A DNA stretch of 64,000 nucleotides, from contig CM060733.1 in assembly GCA_030704615.1 (NCBI GenBank), positions 30,256,001-30,320,000 of the forward strand, read 5' to 3'. The stretch comes from Takakia lepidozioides. Taxonomy: Eukaryota > Streptophyta > Takakiopsida > Takakiales > Takakiaceae. Of this stretch, positions 48,541 through 59,316 are shown in pieces (position 1 is the stretch's first letter; each line of letters starts with the position of its first letter). A model generated the notes under the pieces. The model was not told the DNA's origin. It searched no databases and saw only the letters and a program-made list of their open reading frames with translations. The position numbers were made by a program, and so were the translations under genes.

Positions 48541-49371
48541 TCACGTTGTCAATGGGACTTCGACTGCTCTCAGAACTAGCTCATGAGTCATGGGGCTCCT
48601 CCATGTAAAGTCGATTGCAGCCGTTGTACCGCCCCTAGTGATGTTCACCACAATGTCCTGCCCTTCAATCATACCACCATCGAATATGGAAATCTTCACG
48701 TTTTCGTCGTCCACACCAATGCGAATGTCCCCATACAATGGAGAAGAGGAGCGCACTCCTCGAGGAGAATAGGTCTCTCCGATGGAGTCCACCCACGTCC
48801 AGTGGCAGCAGTTCCACCGCAACAGCATAGCAGTGCGCCTTCTTCTGCATGGGTGACCGTCGTAGCTGGGAAAATCGGAATCGAGGATGCGCAGGAGCCA
48901 CGGACTCCTCAGACCAAGATCGTCACCCCGCTCGAAGGCGTAGTGGCCTACGATATACTCAAAAGCCACCAATGTTTCCACAATCGAACCAGTATCTTCT
49001 GTGTAATCTGTGTACCAGATAACAATGTCTCCCGATGTGGCCGAATACATTGCATAATCGATGCCTCCAAAGGGGCAGTCGTCCCGGTTCCGGAAGCACG
49101 GCATCCTTGCAAAGGAGGACCTGAGGACGACTTGGATGCCGATGACCTTGCGGACAGCTACGAAGCCCTTAGATTTTGGAAATGATACGAAGCGGAAGAG
49201 CAGTCCGGCCTCCAATAATGGAGCATCTGGGTCACACGTACCCACCGACGGAGGTGGAACGTGTTCATCACGCCAGCGGTGGATGAAGCCATACATCTTT
49301 CTCATCAACAAGTTATAGTTTGAGATCTGCCACCGAAGTCCATCCCCCCGGATGGAAATTCGGCGCCGCAT
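48541..49371 (-). CDS. Unknown protein, divergent paralogous pair member 1
   Basis: A 276-residue frame aligns with the protein at 49532-50233 from LRSSFARMPC onward. Shared blocks include RNRDDCPF.G.DYAM, SGDIV.W, the FERG region, RWNCC.W, LYGDIR and ISIFDGGMIEGQDIVV. No domain is recognised, and the even beta-strand-like pattern suggests a compact all-beta fold. The ATG at 49371 lies inside an imperfect copy of the AAATGCGG palindrome (49357-49374), so the first residues (MRRRISI) may be recruited repeat sequence or non-coding. A later Met at 49296 is an alternative start. Confidence 0.6.
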   Translation of the reverse strand: MRRRISIRGDGLRWQISNYNLLMRKMYGFIHRWRDEHVPPPSVGTCDPDAPLLEAGLLFRFVSFPKSKGFVAVRKVIGIQVVLRSSFARMPCFRNRDDCPFGGIDYAMYSATSGDIVIWYTDYTEDTGSIVETLVAFEYIVGHYAFERGDDLGLRSPWLLRILDSDFPSYDGHPCRRRRTAMLLRWNCCHWTWVDSIGETYSPRGVRSSSPLYGDIRIGVDDENVKISIFDGGMIEGQDIVVNITRGGTTAAIDFTWRSPMTHELVLRAVEVPLTT

Positions 49372-49531
49372 TTACATCGAAGAGGGGATGGACTTCGTCG
49401 TGTCCAGTGGCTATCGGCCCACCTGGCAGTGACTGCCCATAGTTTGCATGGCAGGGTAGGAAACTGAAACGACTACATTCATGCAGCAGCCAATCTTCAT
49501 CGGTCCAAGATCCTGTAGGGGGGAAATTTAA
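49372..49531. promoter_or_regulatory. Short intergenic region between head-to-head paralogues
   Basis: About 160 bp separate the two divergent starts, so they probably share a bidirectional promoter. GGGGAAATTTAAATG precedes the plus-strand ATG. No clear TATA box is seen. Confidence 0.4.
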
Positions 49532-50233
49532 ATGTGCCCTGGAGTGTTTGTGAGGAATTGCAGCGTTAGCTTGAACTTTTTCCAGCCACCGCGTTGCTCC
49601 TCCTCCATCCGGGAGCTGCTGTCATTGAGCGTACTCCGCTACTCTTTTTCAAGGATGCCGTGCCGCCGAAATCCAGCCGACTGCCCTTATCATGGCCACG
49701 ATTATGCTATGTTCAAACCAGAATCAGGAGACATCATTGTCTGGCTCTCTGTTTTCACAGACGCTGCTGGAATCAAGCAAGAGTCTTTGCGCGCAATGGA
49801 GTATTTGGAGGGCTATTACCGCTTTGAGCGAGGTGAGGGCGAGGGTCAATGCGGTCCGTGGGTCCTGAAAATTGTTGACCTCGATATACCAAGCTGGAAA
49901 GGGATGCCGGATAGATCACGCACGGCCTCGCTTTGGCGCTGGAACTGCTGCCAGTGGACCAGGGAGGACGGCACCGGGGAAAACTATATACGTGCCGATC
50001 ACTCCGCTCTTCCAGTGTATGGAGACATTCGGCTGCGTTGCGAAGACGAATCGCAAGGGCACATGAGGCCCACAGTGACCTTGTCAATGTATGATGGTGG
50101 TATCATTGATGGACATGACATTGTCGTCGGCTCCAGCAAGGGCAGCAGAACGACCGAATTGCAGTTTACCTCGAGGTGCCGCAGCAGTGATGAGCTTGTT
50201 TTGAGGGGTATCGAAGTTCCGTCGACTTGGTGA
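49532..50233 (+). CDS. Unknown protein, divergent paralogous pair member 2
   Basis: A 233-residue frame from ATG 49532. Homology with the minus-strand neighbour starts around LRYSFSRMPCRRNPADCPYH and runs to the C-terminus (DELVLRGIEVPSTW versus HELVLRAVEVPLTT). Invariant features include RWNCCQW, a PVYGDIRL strand and SMYDGGIIDGHDIVV. The N-terminal 40 residues are not shared and may be a less conserved leader. Function unknown. An AATAAA lies 70 nt after the stop. Confidence 0.65.
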   Translation: MCPGVFVRNCSVSLNFFQPPRCSSSIRELLSLSVLRYSFSRMPCRRNPADCPYHGHDYAMFKPESGDIIVWLSVFTDAAGIKQESLRAMEYLEGYYRFERGEGEGQCGPWVLKIVDLDIPSWKGMPDRSRTASLWRWNCCQWTREDGTGENYIRADHSALPVYGDIRLRCEDESQGHMRPTVTLSMYDGGIIDGHDIVVGSSKGSRTTELQFTSRCRSSDELVLRGIEVPSTW

Positions 50234-50302
50234 AGCCCATGTAGAAGGAGGAAGGGCTTAGTTTTGTCTGCAGTTGGTAAATGAGAGACATCGTGTCCGA
50301 TC

Positions 50303-50308
50303 AATAAA
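50303..50308 (+). other. Polyadenylation signal AATAAA
   Basis: AATAAA about 70 nt downstream of the stop codon at 50233, well placed for the 3' end of that gene. Confidence 0.55.
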
Positions 50309-50490
50309 CCCATCGTACCTCACTTCTATATGATTGTGTTTCATTGTGTTGAATAACTGTCGGAATTGGCCCACTGTTTACAATTTGATGTCTCATTTCT
50401 ACAATGTGTCTGTCCGGATGAATATAGCAGAGTAACCGGTATGTGAGTCATGTGTCAAGAATATACCAGAGTAACGCCATGTCGGCATCG

Positions 50491-51256
50491 AAATGCGGCG
50501 CCGCATTTCCATGTCGGCATCGAAATGCGGCGCCGCATTTCCATGTCGGGATCGAAATGCGGTGCCGCATTTCCATGTCCGACAAGAAAATGCGGTGCAT
50601 CATTTCCGTCCAGGTACACGAAATACCAACACGGGTCTATAAATTGATCAGAAAACGAGGTTGGCATTGCAAATGCGGCGACGCATTTCCAGCTTGGCAA
50701 TGGAAACTTCTTTTTGGACAAGGGAATGCGGTGCCGCATTTCCGTACAACACTTCGAAAACTGTGACATTTCCGACCAGCGCGATGGAATGCGTTACCGC
50801 ATTTCCGAGAGAGGGTCTGCAAATGGACAAATTGCGATGTCCGTTCTGGAAATGCGGCGCCGCATTTCCATGTCCGTCATCGACTTTTTTTTAACAATGG
50901 AATGCGGTGCCAATTTTTTGCTGATGGGCCTGCAGTTCGAACAACGACCATCCCCAATACTGAAATGCGGCACCGCATTTTCAATCCCGCCATGTCGACC
51001 TCCTTGTTCGACCTCGTTGTTCGACCTCTATAAGCGTGGTGGCATCCATGCAATGAGCGGGAGAGGCCAAAACTGGCGTGTGGACAAAGGAAATTTTGGA
51101 AATGCGGCACCGCATTTCCAATTCAGATTACTTTTTACTATGCCAACATTGAAATGGAAAATTTAGTCCCTCCCCTGTTTTGGAAATGCGGTGCCGCATT
51201 TCCAAAAGAGGTTCTTAGAGTTCCCCTGTTTTGGAAATGCGGTGCCCCATTTCTGA
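50491..51256. repeat. Array of CpG-rich palindromes (core AAATGCGGCGCCGCATTT)
   Basis: At least nine good copies: 50491-50508, 50523-50540, 50555-50572, 50671-50688, about 50724-50742, 50850-50867, 50963-50980, 51100-51117, 51183-51200. Degenerate ones lie near 50586, 50790, 50898 and 51234. Central dinucleotides are CG (symmetric) or TG/CA, which are the same asymmetric form in two orientations. Some extend to GGAAATGCGG..CCGCATTTCC or longer. Spacing is irregular (32-140 bp), unlike a simple satellite. Confidence 0.9.
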
Positions 51257-51390
51257 TTTTGGGGGCGTCGTGGTTTGGGCGATTGTGTGGCTGGAATGCA
51301 CACTGGAGAGGGGTCACGAATGTCGGGCAGAATTTCCTTTATATACTCTGGAAGAGAATTTACATTTACAGAGACTTCATTAAAATTCTA
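51257..51390. other. AT-rich 3' flank, nothing recognised
   Basis: It lies between the palindrome array and the stop of the ParB-methyltransferase copy 2 gene. It is probably that gene's 3' UTR or terminator region. Confidence 0.4.
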
Positions 51391-51859
51391 TTAATCTTGA
51401 AAATCATCCGAATCCTCATCCTGTTCTAGACTGTCCTGCTCCTCCTCCACCCCCTCAGTGCCTCTCTCATCTCCAGCGGACTGCTCATTGGCCAGGCTTT
51501 CGAAAATCCCATCTTCCCCTTGCGGAACTGTCCATCTCACCTCCGTTGGGTCGTCTTCCTCCCTGTCTGCGTCGCTCTCATCCGCTGAATCACATATGTA
51601 CTTTCGTACCCGTCTACCTGTCTGAGCTGCTGCCAACTCTTTCCTTATCCTTCTGTCCTCCCTAGCCCTCTCCAAAATCTGCTCTACTTTACTGGGATTC
51701 TCACTTCTTCTAATCGCTGTATTTGCGAGTTTAGCTGCATAACTAGGAAGGGAGTAGTCCCTCACCGGGCTCGTCATGAAATCGGCCCTCGCAAAGAACG
51801 GGACATTCTTCCTGGCAGGAAGTGTAGGCCCTACATGTTTCGACCCGGACCCTGCAATC
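51391..51859 (-). CDS. Last exon, copy 2
   Basis: The acceptor is TGTGCAG (from 51860). It encodes a region with LPARKNVPFFARADF and DYSLPSYAAKLANTAI, a helical charged segment (KVEQILERAREDRRIRKEL) and a very acidic C-terminus ending DEDSDDFQD. It is longer than the copy 1 last exon. The acidic tail suggests chromatin or protein interaction but proves nothing. Confidence 0.55.
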
Positions 51860-51964
51860 CTGCACATGACAATCATCAACGAGACTAATGAGAACCACAG
51901 TCGGGAAATTCGTTTGACATAAATGACCCAGAAGGCTTTGCAAACTTACAATGTTTGCACTCAC

Positions 51965-52527
51965 TCGTATTCCGGGTTCTCCTCCGCATCAATGTCCACT
52001 GTGTCTTCCTCGGACTCCGACGAATCCGAGGAGACTTCCGCTCTGTCGGGAGCCTTCACATTCCGTTGCAGCCCCTCCAGATGGGATCCCCACACGGATG
52101 AATCCTCCTCGTAGGCAAAGAGGTGCCGGTCGGAAAACCGCCCAGCCCACATTGAGGCACCTGTTACAATGCCATCCACACATTACCACATGGCGCTTCA
52201 GATGTTGCGAACTACATCCTAACGAGAATTTGCAGAACAGCAGAGATCAAGATTCTGCATACCTGTCCCACAGATGAGGTCGAGCACTGTGCCCTCCACG
52301 TCTGTGCATGTCTCCATAATTGTCTGAATGAAGGCAGGGCTCCGAGTCCGTGAGTACCGCAGGGGTTCCGTTGAAGTGAGGCTATGAGGGAGAAGTTCCT
52401 TGGGAACGTTGTTGAACAGAACGTCGTAATCGAGTGGGTCGCAGTTCGGGTCAACCTTTCCTCCCTCCTTCCGGAAAGCAAAGGTGGAGTTCTCCTTCAC
52501 AAAGCAGTATGCATCGAACTGCTTCGT
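51965..52527 (-). CDS. Two exons with SAM-binding motif I, copy 2
   Basis: Exons 52263-52527 and 51965-52160, joined across a 102-nt intron. It has RSPAFIQTIMETCTDVEG then VLDLICGTG/ASMWAGRFSDRHLFAYEED, the beta-class AdoMet-binding loop split by an intron at exactly the copy 1 position. An acidic tail (SSDSSESEEDTVDIDAEE) follows. The intron before this pair (52528-52624) holds a palindrome at about 52560-52577. Confidence 0.7.
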
Positions 52528-52624
52528 CTGCATACACAGGGGGAAAACGATTAGAAACCGAATGCGGCACCGCATTTGAAAACACCCAAGCAAATGAATG
52601 GACGAGTGCCAGTGTCGTAATCAC

Positions 52625-53068
52625 CTTCTTCCCTTCCGACCGAAGGCCCAGTGTGTTGATGCACGTCCACTTCTTTTTCAGAATCGGGACGGCGCTCTTG
52701 CGGGTCCACTTCGCAATTCCTGTCTGAGTGTTTTTTCCTCTGCTCGCCAGGACAACCACACAGCCTCTGTCGTCCAACACCATGCGGGCGAGCCCGAATC
52801 CTTTCTTCCAAAAGTCCTCCGAGTACCTGTTCCAAGATGGCAAAGCTTGCAGTCCTTCCACAGGCTCTCCGTCCGGAATATCCAAGATGATCATATCGCA
52901 AGACCACTCGGTGGCATTTCCGCCCCTCCTACAATCCTTGTCTGCACACACCCTCTCAAAGAACGAGACCATATTCTGAAATCCTGGGGTGTCGGAAGGC
53001 TCTTTGGCAGTCGCCTTCTTCAGTGCTCTGCCCTTTAGACCCTCCATGGTCTTCAGGTATGCCAACTT
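52625..53068 (-). CDS. Linker exon, copy 2, part downstream of the insertion, with motif IV position
   Basis: It resumes at LAYLKTMEGLKGRALKKA after the chromovirus. It includes CDMIILDIPDG, the motif IV strand with DIPD in place of (D/N/S)PP(Y/F/W), then VVVLASRGKNTQ and KKWTCINTLGLRSEGKK to the donor GTGATT (52619-52624). The matching copy 1 region is two exons, so an intron is lacking here. 53064-53068 is the second AACTT. Confidence 0.6.
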
Positions 53069-53792
53069 TGTCGCGGCCCTTTGCCTTGAGGGCAGGGGGT
53101 CGGGACACATGAGGGGCTGCCCCTGTGGTGGGGGCAGCGGCAGCGATAGGTATGGGGGGCTGAAGCACCCTTGAGTGCCCAAGGCACTCAAGGAGGCGGA
53201 GGCGCTCACTAGGTGGAGCCCCGCACACCGGGTTGCGGTGGAGGTGGCTCCACAAGGGGTGGTGGTAGCTTAGTGGGACTTAGTGGGGGTGGCATAGGAC
53301 TCACCATGGGGTGGAGACCTCGAGGTGGGAGTCGTGGGGAGTCTTGGGACTCATCACGGTCCATTGGGGCCGCGGTGAGTGGGCCAAGACTCACCGCGAC
53401 TCACCACCGGGAGTCGAGGGTTTTCGTGGTGGTTCGCCATAAAATGGCATGGCTGGTTATGAAACCCCCGCGGACAGCTACAGAAGTATATATAGGGAGT
53501 AGTAACCCCGAGAACGGTGCAAGCCCGTTGGTGACCAAAAACTAGTGAGTAAGCGAGCGAGCCGGAAAGCGACCAAAGAGTGGGGAGCTGTTCCGGACTG
53601 CCATCTACCAAAGGGAATTCTCCTAGTCCCAAATAGGTGGAGGGTTTAGAGGGAAGCGGAAGGGGACCGTTATGTCCCGGTGAGCAGCCGAAACTCCAAG
53701 TTGGCCCGGCGGCCAGGTTGGGAGTCAGGCGCGCGCATCGAAGCGAGTAACTATGACTTGAAGGGGAGTTTACCGAACTGAGGTGTGCGACA
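53069..53792 (+). repeat. Chromovirus 5' LTR (724 bp)
   Basis: Begins TGTCGCGGCCC and ends GTGTGCGACA. A TATATATAGGG promoter-like stretch lies near 53490. It has six G in the tract at 53155, where the 3' LTR has five. Confidence 0.9.
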
Positions 53793-53794
53793 CT

Positions 53795-53806
53795 TGGTAT
53801 CAGAGC
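53795..53806 (+). promoter_or_regulatory. Primer-binding site for initiator tRNA-Met
   Basis: TGGTATCAGAGC two bases after the 5' LTR is complementary to the 3' end of plant initiator tRNA-Met, the usual primer of plant Ty3/gypsy elements. Confidence 0.9.
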
Positions 53807-53847
53807 TTAGAGTTCAGTACGCGATCGTCCTTGGGATTGGCCTCATC

Positions 53848-56800
53848 ATGGGGTCGGGCAAGCCGAAGCGAAAGCGGAACGGCCCAAAAGATGATGATCC
53901 CGGTGAGCCCGATGGGGGCGACGTGTCACCGAGGCGGCCGTTTGAGGAAGCGATTAATGTTTCCGAAAACGAGGCCGCTCAGGAGCGGGAGGAATCCGAG
54001 GAGTCGGAGCCCGAGGAATCTTTGAGAGCTCCGACAAACCAAGAGATGCCTCCCATGCCGGCAGCCTTTTGGGAAGGGTTGTTGGCGCAGTTTGGTGGGA
54101 CGTTGAAAGACGTGTTGAAGGCGGCTAATGCCACTTCCACCAAGGCAAAGTTTAAGGTGAAGCCTAAGGAACCCGGCACCTTCGAGGGCGTTCGAAACCG
54201 GAAGGCACTCAACACCTGGCTCCTGGAGCTAGAGCAGTACTTCCGGGCGGCCAAGTTGAGTGACGAGGATCGGGTGGAAGTGGCTCCCACCTATTTGAGG
54301 GGCTATGCTCAACAATGGTGGCAGAAACGCCTTCACGACCGAGGCCCAAGCCCGGAAACCTTGAACTGGAGTGAGTTCAAGGAATTGATGAAGAGACAGT
54401 TTGTGCCCCTCAACGCATCCTGGCTTGCCCGGGACAAGATGAGGAATTTGAAGCAAACAGATGACATTCGGGGGTATGTCCAGGCTTTCAATGTGCTGTT
54501 GCTCGAAGTCGCGGACATGGCAGAACCAGAAATGGTCTTCAACTTTGTGGCGGGACTGGCCCCATGGGCTAGGCGGAAGTTGGAGGAGAAGCCACCCAAG
54601 ACTTTGAACGAGGCAATTGAGAGAGCTGAATGTTTCTCGGATGTCCCTAGGGGTGAGAGACAAGGCCGTACGGAGCTGAACCACAAGAAGACCCGGCGGG
54701 AAGGTGACTCCTCCCGACCGGAAAAGAAGTGGGATAGGCCACGCGGCGAAAATGGCACGTGGAAATCGAAGGGAGGTCCTTCACACGTCAAGGCGGCACC
54801 CGGTGCTTCGAAAGGAAAAGCGGGTGGAGCGACTTATGGCGGACAGAAGGCGACCTTTGATGGAGTGTGTTTCAATTGCGGGGAGCCCGGGCACATGGCC
54901 AAGAAGTGCACGAAGCCCCGGCAATTGAACATGACTCGGGCGACCACAGAGCTGTCGGAAGATACCATCAGTCGCTTGGTGGAAGCGGTGGTCGCCAGGA
55001 CTTGCAAGGTAGGCAAATTTTCTTGTGAGTTGTATCAGGAAACTGGCGCCTTACGAAAAGGGAGTCAGTTATTGTTCGTGGATGGGATAATATCCGGAAC
55101 TAATGTGTCGTTGTTGGTGGACACAGGAGCGTCGCACTCCTTCATGACGCCGGCGGCGGCGCGAAAGTTGGGACTCCCGACAAGTGACGTGGGGGCCTCT
55201 ATTGAGGTGCGCTCTGCCAAAGGAGAACCTCAGTTGGCGACAAGGTTGGCGTTTGATGTTCCTCTTCAACTGGGGAGTTGGGAGGGACGTGAGAACTTCA
55301 CTATCTGCGAGATCGATGGAGTGGATCTCATTTTGGGAATGACCTTTTTGAGCAAATCCGGAGCGGTCATAGATGGCCGCAAGAGAGTAGTCACGCTGCC
55401 ATGTGGGAATGGTGGCGAGGTTTTACGAGTGTCGGAAACGCCCAAATCCGTGGGAGGGCGAATAAACCTTCTATCAGCAAAGGAGTGGGCCGTGGAGGAG
55501 ACACACGAGTCCCAGTTTTTGCTTTACATTAGAGAAGTGAAAGGAGAAGGCGATGGGGAGCCGAGCCCAGATTGGATCAAGGGGATTTTGGAGAAATACC
55601 AGGATGTGATGCCGGAGGATTTACCAAGCGGCTTGCCACCGCAAAGAGGAGTTGACCACAAAATTGAGGTGATACCGGGATCGGAACTGCCTGCCAAGGC
55701 GCCCTACCGGTTGAGCCACAAAGAGTTGGTCGAGCTGAAGACTCAGCTCAAAGATCTAATGTCAAAGGGGTACATCCGGCCGAGTAAGTCACCTTACGGA
55801 GCCCCGGTGCTATTTGCAGACAAGAAGGATGGGACGCTGCGGATGTGTGTCGATTACAGGGCTCTGAATAAGGTGACTATCAAAAACCGGTACCCTTTGC
55901 CAAGGATCGACGACCTCTTCGATCGGTTGGCAGGAGCGAAGTATTTCAGCCGGATCGACTTGCGCTCCGGCTATCACCAAATTCGGGTGGCGGAAGGAGA
56001 TGAGGAGAAGACCGCGTGCAAGACAAGGTATGGTTCATATGAGTTCTTGGTGATGCCTTTTGGGCTCACCAATGCACCAGCGACATTTAGCACGCTGATG
56101 AACAGCCTTTTCCAGGAGTGGTTGGATGACTTTGTGATCGTGTACATCGACGACATCTTGGTGTACTCGAAAACAAAGGAGGAGCACCTGGAGCACCTCA
56201 AAAGGGTGTTCCAAAAATTGCGAGAAGGGAAGCTGTATGCCAAAGCTTCAAAGTGCGAATTCGGGGTCACAAAAGTGGAGTTCTTGGGGCACGTGATTAC
56301 ACAGGATGGGATCAAAATGGATGACAGAAAGGTGAGGGCGATCTTGGACTGGGAGCCTCCGACTTCGGTCTCGGGAGTGCGATCCTTCCTAGGACTCGCC
56401 TCCTATTACCGGAAGTATGTGAGAAATTTCGCCAAGATCGCGGGGCCGCTGTCGGACCTTCTGTGTAAATCCAAAGTCTGGGTATGGAACACATTTTGTG
56501 GCCAAGCTTTTGCTGAATTGAAGCAGCGGATGACGGAAGCTCCAGTCTTAAAAATCCCGGAGTTCGATCGTCCGTTTGAGATTCATACAGATGCATCGGA
56601 CTTCGCAATTGGGGGTGTACTTATGCAAGATGGACGTCCAGTGGCTTACGAAAGTAAGAAACTGAATGAAGTGGAGCGACGGTGGCCGACGCACGAAAAA
56701 GAGATGAAGGCGGTGGTACATTGCCTTGAACTCTGGCGCCACTATGTTGGTTCCAACCCAGTGAAGGTGTTCACGGACAATGTCACGGTGAAGTATTTTG

Positions 56801-57999
56801 CCACGCAGCCCAAGTTGTCCCCAAAACAACTTAGGTGGCAAGATACTTTGGCAGTGTTCGACGTGGATATCCAGTACAAACCGGGACGGGACAATGTGGT
56901 GGCCGATGCTTTAAGTAGAAAGCAGCAGCTCTTGTTGGTGTACAAGGGCGAGACGGCGCTCCAAAGGAAGATCCGGAAGGCTTGCCGGAAGGATGAGCTG
57001 GCAAAGTGCGTGATGCAGAACTTGAGAATGGGGGTTAAATCGCAGTTCCACTTGCAAAACGGACTGCTCCGGTATAAGCAAAAACGTCTCTATGTGCCAA
57101 AGGGAGGGATCAGGGATAGTCTCTTGAGAGAATGCCATGATAGCCCGCTTGCGGGCCACGGTGGAGCCAAGCGCACTGCGGCACTCTTGAAGAAAGAGTA
57201 TTTCTGGCCCAAACTGAGGGAGGAGGCAGAGGAGTATGTAAAGACATGCACCACATGCCAACAAAACCGGAGCGAGTATAAAAAGCAAGCGGGGCTGTTA
57301 CAACCCTTGCCGATTCCAGAGGGGACTTGGGAAAGCGTCTCGATGGATTTCATGACTGCTATGCCGCTGTCAAAAGGATTCGATGCAATCATGGTGGTGG
57401 TAGATAGGTTCAGTAAAATGGCCCATTTCATCCCCACCAAGGAGACGGCAACTGCGCAGGAGACAGGGCGACTTTACTTCGCCCACGTCTTAAAGCATCA
57501 TGGAGTCCCGAAGGATATTGTCTCGGACCGCGACCCAAAGTTTACGAGTAAATTCTGGAGAGCACTTTGGAAGAAGATGGGGACGAGGCTGAAGATGAGC
57601 ACCGCCTTCCGACCTACGACGGACGGCCAAACGGAAAGAGTGAATTCCGTAGTGAAGCAATTCTTGCGGAATTACGTGTCGGCAGACCAATCAGACTGGA
57701 TGGAACACTTAGACGCGGCAGAGTTCTGTTATAATAACACAGAACACTCCGCGACGGGAGTTTCCCCTTTTGTGTTGGTCTATGGAAAAGCACCTCTGGT
57801 GCCGACAAGTTGGGCCGCCCAGGACGTTGAGGAACCGGCAGTAGCGGCGGTACTGGAAGAACGCGAGCGTTTGTTGAAGCTCGCAAAGTACAACATTGCC
57901 AAAGCTAGGAAACGGTATGAAAGGCAGGCGAATCGGAAGCGGAGGGAAGTGAAGTTTGAGGCAGGCACAGAGGTCTGGTTGAACATCAAGAATTTTTGA
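53848..57999 (+). CDS. Chromovirus Gag-Pol polyprotein
   Basis: The likely start is ATG 53848 ([12 protein letters not shown]), since the in-frame Met at 53785 lies within the LTR end. Order: Gag domain (about 54210-54650), zinc knuckle [14 protein letters not shown] (54868-54909), protease [10 protein letters not shown] (Asp at 55120-55122), RT with YIDD (56143-56154), RNase H from [11 protein letters not shown] (about 56583), integrase HHCC (about 57133-57261), and DDE with Asp at 57346-57348, Asp in VSDRDPKF and Glu in DGQTERVN. All catalytic residues are present. The frame ends at TGA 57997-57999, inside the integrase C-terminal region. Confidence 0.93.
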   Translation: MGSGKPKRKRNGPKDDDPGEPDGGDVSPRRPFEEAINVSENEAAQEREESEESEPEESLRAPTNQEMPPMPAAFWEGLLAQFGGTLKDVLKAANATSTKAKFKVKPKEPGTFEGVRNRKALNTWLLELEQYFRAAKLSDEDRVEVAPTYLRGYAQQWWQKRLHDRGPSPETLNWSEFKELMKRQFVPLNASWLARDKMRNLKQTDDIRGYVQAFNVLLLEVADMAEPEMVFNFVAGLAPWARRKLEEKPPKTLNEAIERAECFSDVPRGERQGRTELNHKKTRREGDSSRPEKKWDRPRGENGTWKSKGGPSHVKAAPGASKGKAGGATYGGQKATFDGVCFNCGEPGHMAKKCTKPRQLNMTRATTELSEDTISRLVEAVVARTCKVGKFSCELYQETGALRKGSQLLFVDGIISGTNVSLLVDTGASHSFMTPAAARKLGLPTSDVGASIEVRSAKGEPQLATRLAFDVPLQLGSWEGRENFTICEIDGVDLILGMTFLSKSGAVIDGRKRVVTLPCGNGGEVLRVSETPKSVGGRINLLSAKEWAVEETHESQFLLYIREVKGEGDGEPSPDWIKGILEKYQDVMPEDLPSGLPPQRGVDHKIEVIPGSELPAKAPYRLSHKELVELKTQLKDLMSKGYIRPSKSPYGAPVLFADKKDGTLRMCVDYRALNKVTIKNRYPLPRIDDLFDRLAGAKYFSRIDLRSGYHQIRVAEGDEEKTACKTRYGSYEFLVMPFGLTNAPATFSTLMNSLFQEWLDDFVIVYIDDILVYSKTKEEHLEHLKRVFQKLREGKLYAKASKCEFGVTKVEFLGHVITQDGIKMDDRKVRAILDWEPPTSVSGVRSFLGLASYYRKYVRNFAKIAGPLSDLLCKSKVWVWNTFCGQAFAELKQRMTEAPVLKIPEFDRPFEIHTDASDFAIGGVLMQDGRPVAYESKKLNEVERRWPTHEKEMKAVVHCLELWRHYVGSNPVKVFTDNVTVKYFATQPKLSPKQLRWQDTLAVFDVDIQYKPGRDNVVADALSRKQQLLLVYKGETALQRKIRKACRKDELAKCVMQNLRMGVKSQFHLQNGLLRYKQKRLYVPKGGIRDSLLRECHDSPLAGHGGAKRTAALLKKEYFWPKLREEAEEYVKTCTTCQQNRSEYKKQAGLLQPLPIPEGTWESVSMDFMTAMPLSKGFDAIMVVVDRFSKMAHFIPTKETATAQETGRLYFAHVLKHHGVPKDIVSDRDPKFTSKFWRALWKKMGTRLKMSTAFRPTTDGQTERVNSVVKQFLRNYVSADQSDWMEHLDAAEFCYNNTEHSATGVSPFVLVYGKAPLVPTSWAAQDVEEPAVAAVLEERERLLKLAKYNIAKARKRYERQANRKRREVKFEAGTEVWLNIKNF

Positions 58000-58410
58000 C
58001 TACCTCCGGAAATGAGTCCGAAGTTCGTACCTCCGTATGCGGGTCCCTTTCGCATTCGGAGGGTTATGAATGAGGATGTGTATGAATTGGAGCTGCCAGC
58101 AAACAGCAAGGTGCACCCAGTATTCCATGTCTCCCTTTTGAAGCCTTACTTCAAAGATGAAGCACGTCCGAATCGGCAGCAAGTGTTGCGTCCGCCACCT
58201 ATGCTGTTGGATCATGAAAATGAACCCGAGTACGAGGTGGAGGCAATACTTAAGTCGAGGAGGTTCAAGAACCGAGAAACGGAGTATCTCGTCAAATGGA
58301 AGGGCTATCATCTTGTGGAGGCATCTTGGGTGCGTGCCTCAGAAATGGGAAACGCATCCGAGGCAGTTGCAGCGTTCGAAGGGCGACCTCAAATGCGGAA
58401 GAAGCGTTGA
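58000..58410 (+). CDS. Integrase tail and chromodomain, after an in-frame TGA
   Basis: It is in the same frame as Gag-Pol. The first residues (LPPEMSPKFVPPYAGPFRI) are the usual GPY/F module. The chromodomain runs at about 58231-58380 (YEVEAILKSRR, YLVKWKGYHLVEASWV). The TGA stands where related elements usually have Arg or Leu; CGA to TGA by deamination is plausible. Without readthrough, the integrase would lose its chromatin-targeting domain. Confidence 0.88.
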   Translation, partial: LPPEMSPKFVPPYAGPFRIRRVMNEDVYELELPANSKVHPVFHVSLLKPYFKDEARPNRQQVLRPPPMLLDHENEPEYEVEAILKSRRFKNRETEYLVKWKGYHLVEASWVRASEMGNASEAVAAFEGRPQMRKKR

Positions 58411-59316
58411 TGGGGACATCAACCTTGGAGCGTGGGGGAGGAAATGCATGCTTAGCCCGGTTTAGCTAGCTCAGGAATCTGATTGCAAAAACTTGTATTG
58501 TACAAAAATTTGTGATAAAGGAAATGGGTTCCAAATATTGTGCGTCCTATTGTGTTTGGAATGGTGATGCATGGTGTGGTTGGCTGGTGTGTAGAATGCA
58601 TGCTAGCTTACAAAAGTGGGAGAGGTAAATTGGGTTAATCGTGTGTTTGCGCAGTGCCGAAATCGGGTGACTCCCATCCAAGGGGCAAGGAAACTTGCGC
58701 CTTATTTGGGAGTTCAAGTGCTAGTGCGCACCTGGCGCGTGCGCGTACTATAACTGCGCTACCGAGGGGGTTGCCTTGTAGTGCGGGCTAACGCGGAAGC
58801 TACGTGCTTCCGTTCACGTACTATAATCGTGTAGCCTCGGGACGAAGTCGTAGTGCGGCTTCGGCGTGTTCCCGTACCTCAGGCCAGCATTCCAAGGCGG
58901 ACCCAATTGTAGTGATTGGGGCGCACGGTTGGTTCAAGGTTATCTTCCTAGTCAAAGAGGGTTCCAGGTGAACCCTTGCTCAAGGTGATGCCAAAAGCGG
59001 CATCATGAGCGATCGCAAGCAATGTTGTTGCAGTAAGGCGATTCGATCCTCGGGGAGGATCGTTCCTTGGCCTTGAAGTAGGCCAAGAAGAGTGCACTGG
59101 GAGGAGCTGGAGAGGCTCCACCCTTGGCCGGGACTTGGAGGAAGTCGGCCGAACTAGCTAGTGGAGAGTGGAGTCAAGTGTGGGGTTTGGTTCTTTGCCA
59201 TGGGACGCCATGGTATGGAAACAAACTCCTTGATGTGGGACGCCACAACTTGGATGTTCGTTTCTACAAAATGGACAAGTCGATGAGGACATCGACTCCC
59301 TGTTGGTAGGGGTGTG
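58411..59316 (+). other. Chromovirus 3' untranslated region
   Basis: No supported gene. It has GC-rich inverted stretches around 58720-58900 and a short purine tract (GGTAGGGGTG) just before the 3' LTR. Confidence 0.6.

Noticed and set aside
53213-53545. ORF of 110 residues in the LTR (also at 59460)
   Set aside because: It lies within the chromovirus LTR, is Gly/Arg low-complexity, and no LTR-encoded protein of this type is known to me.
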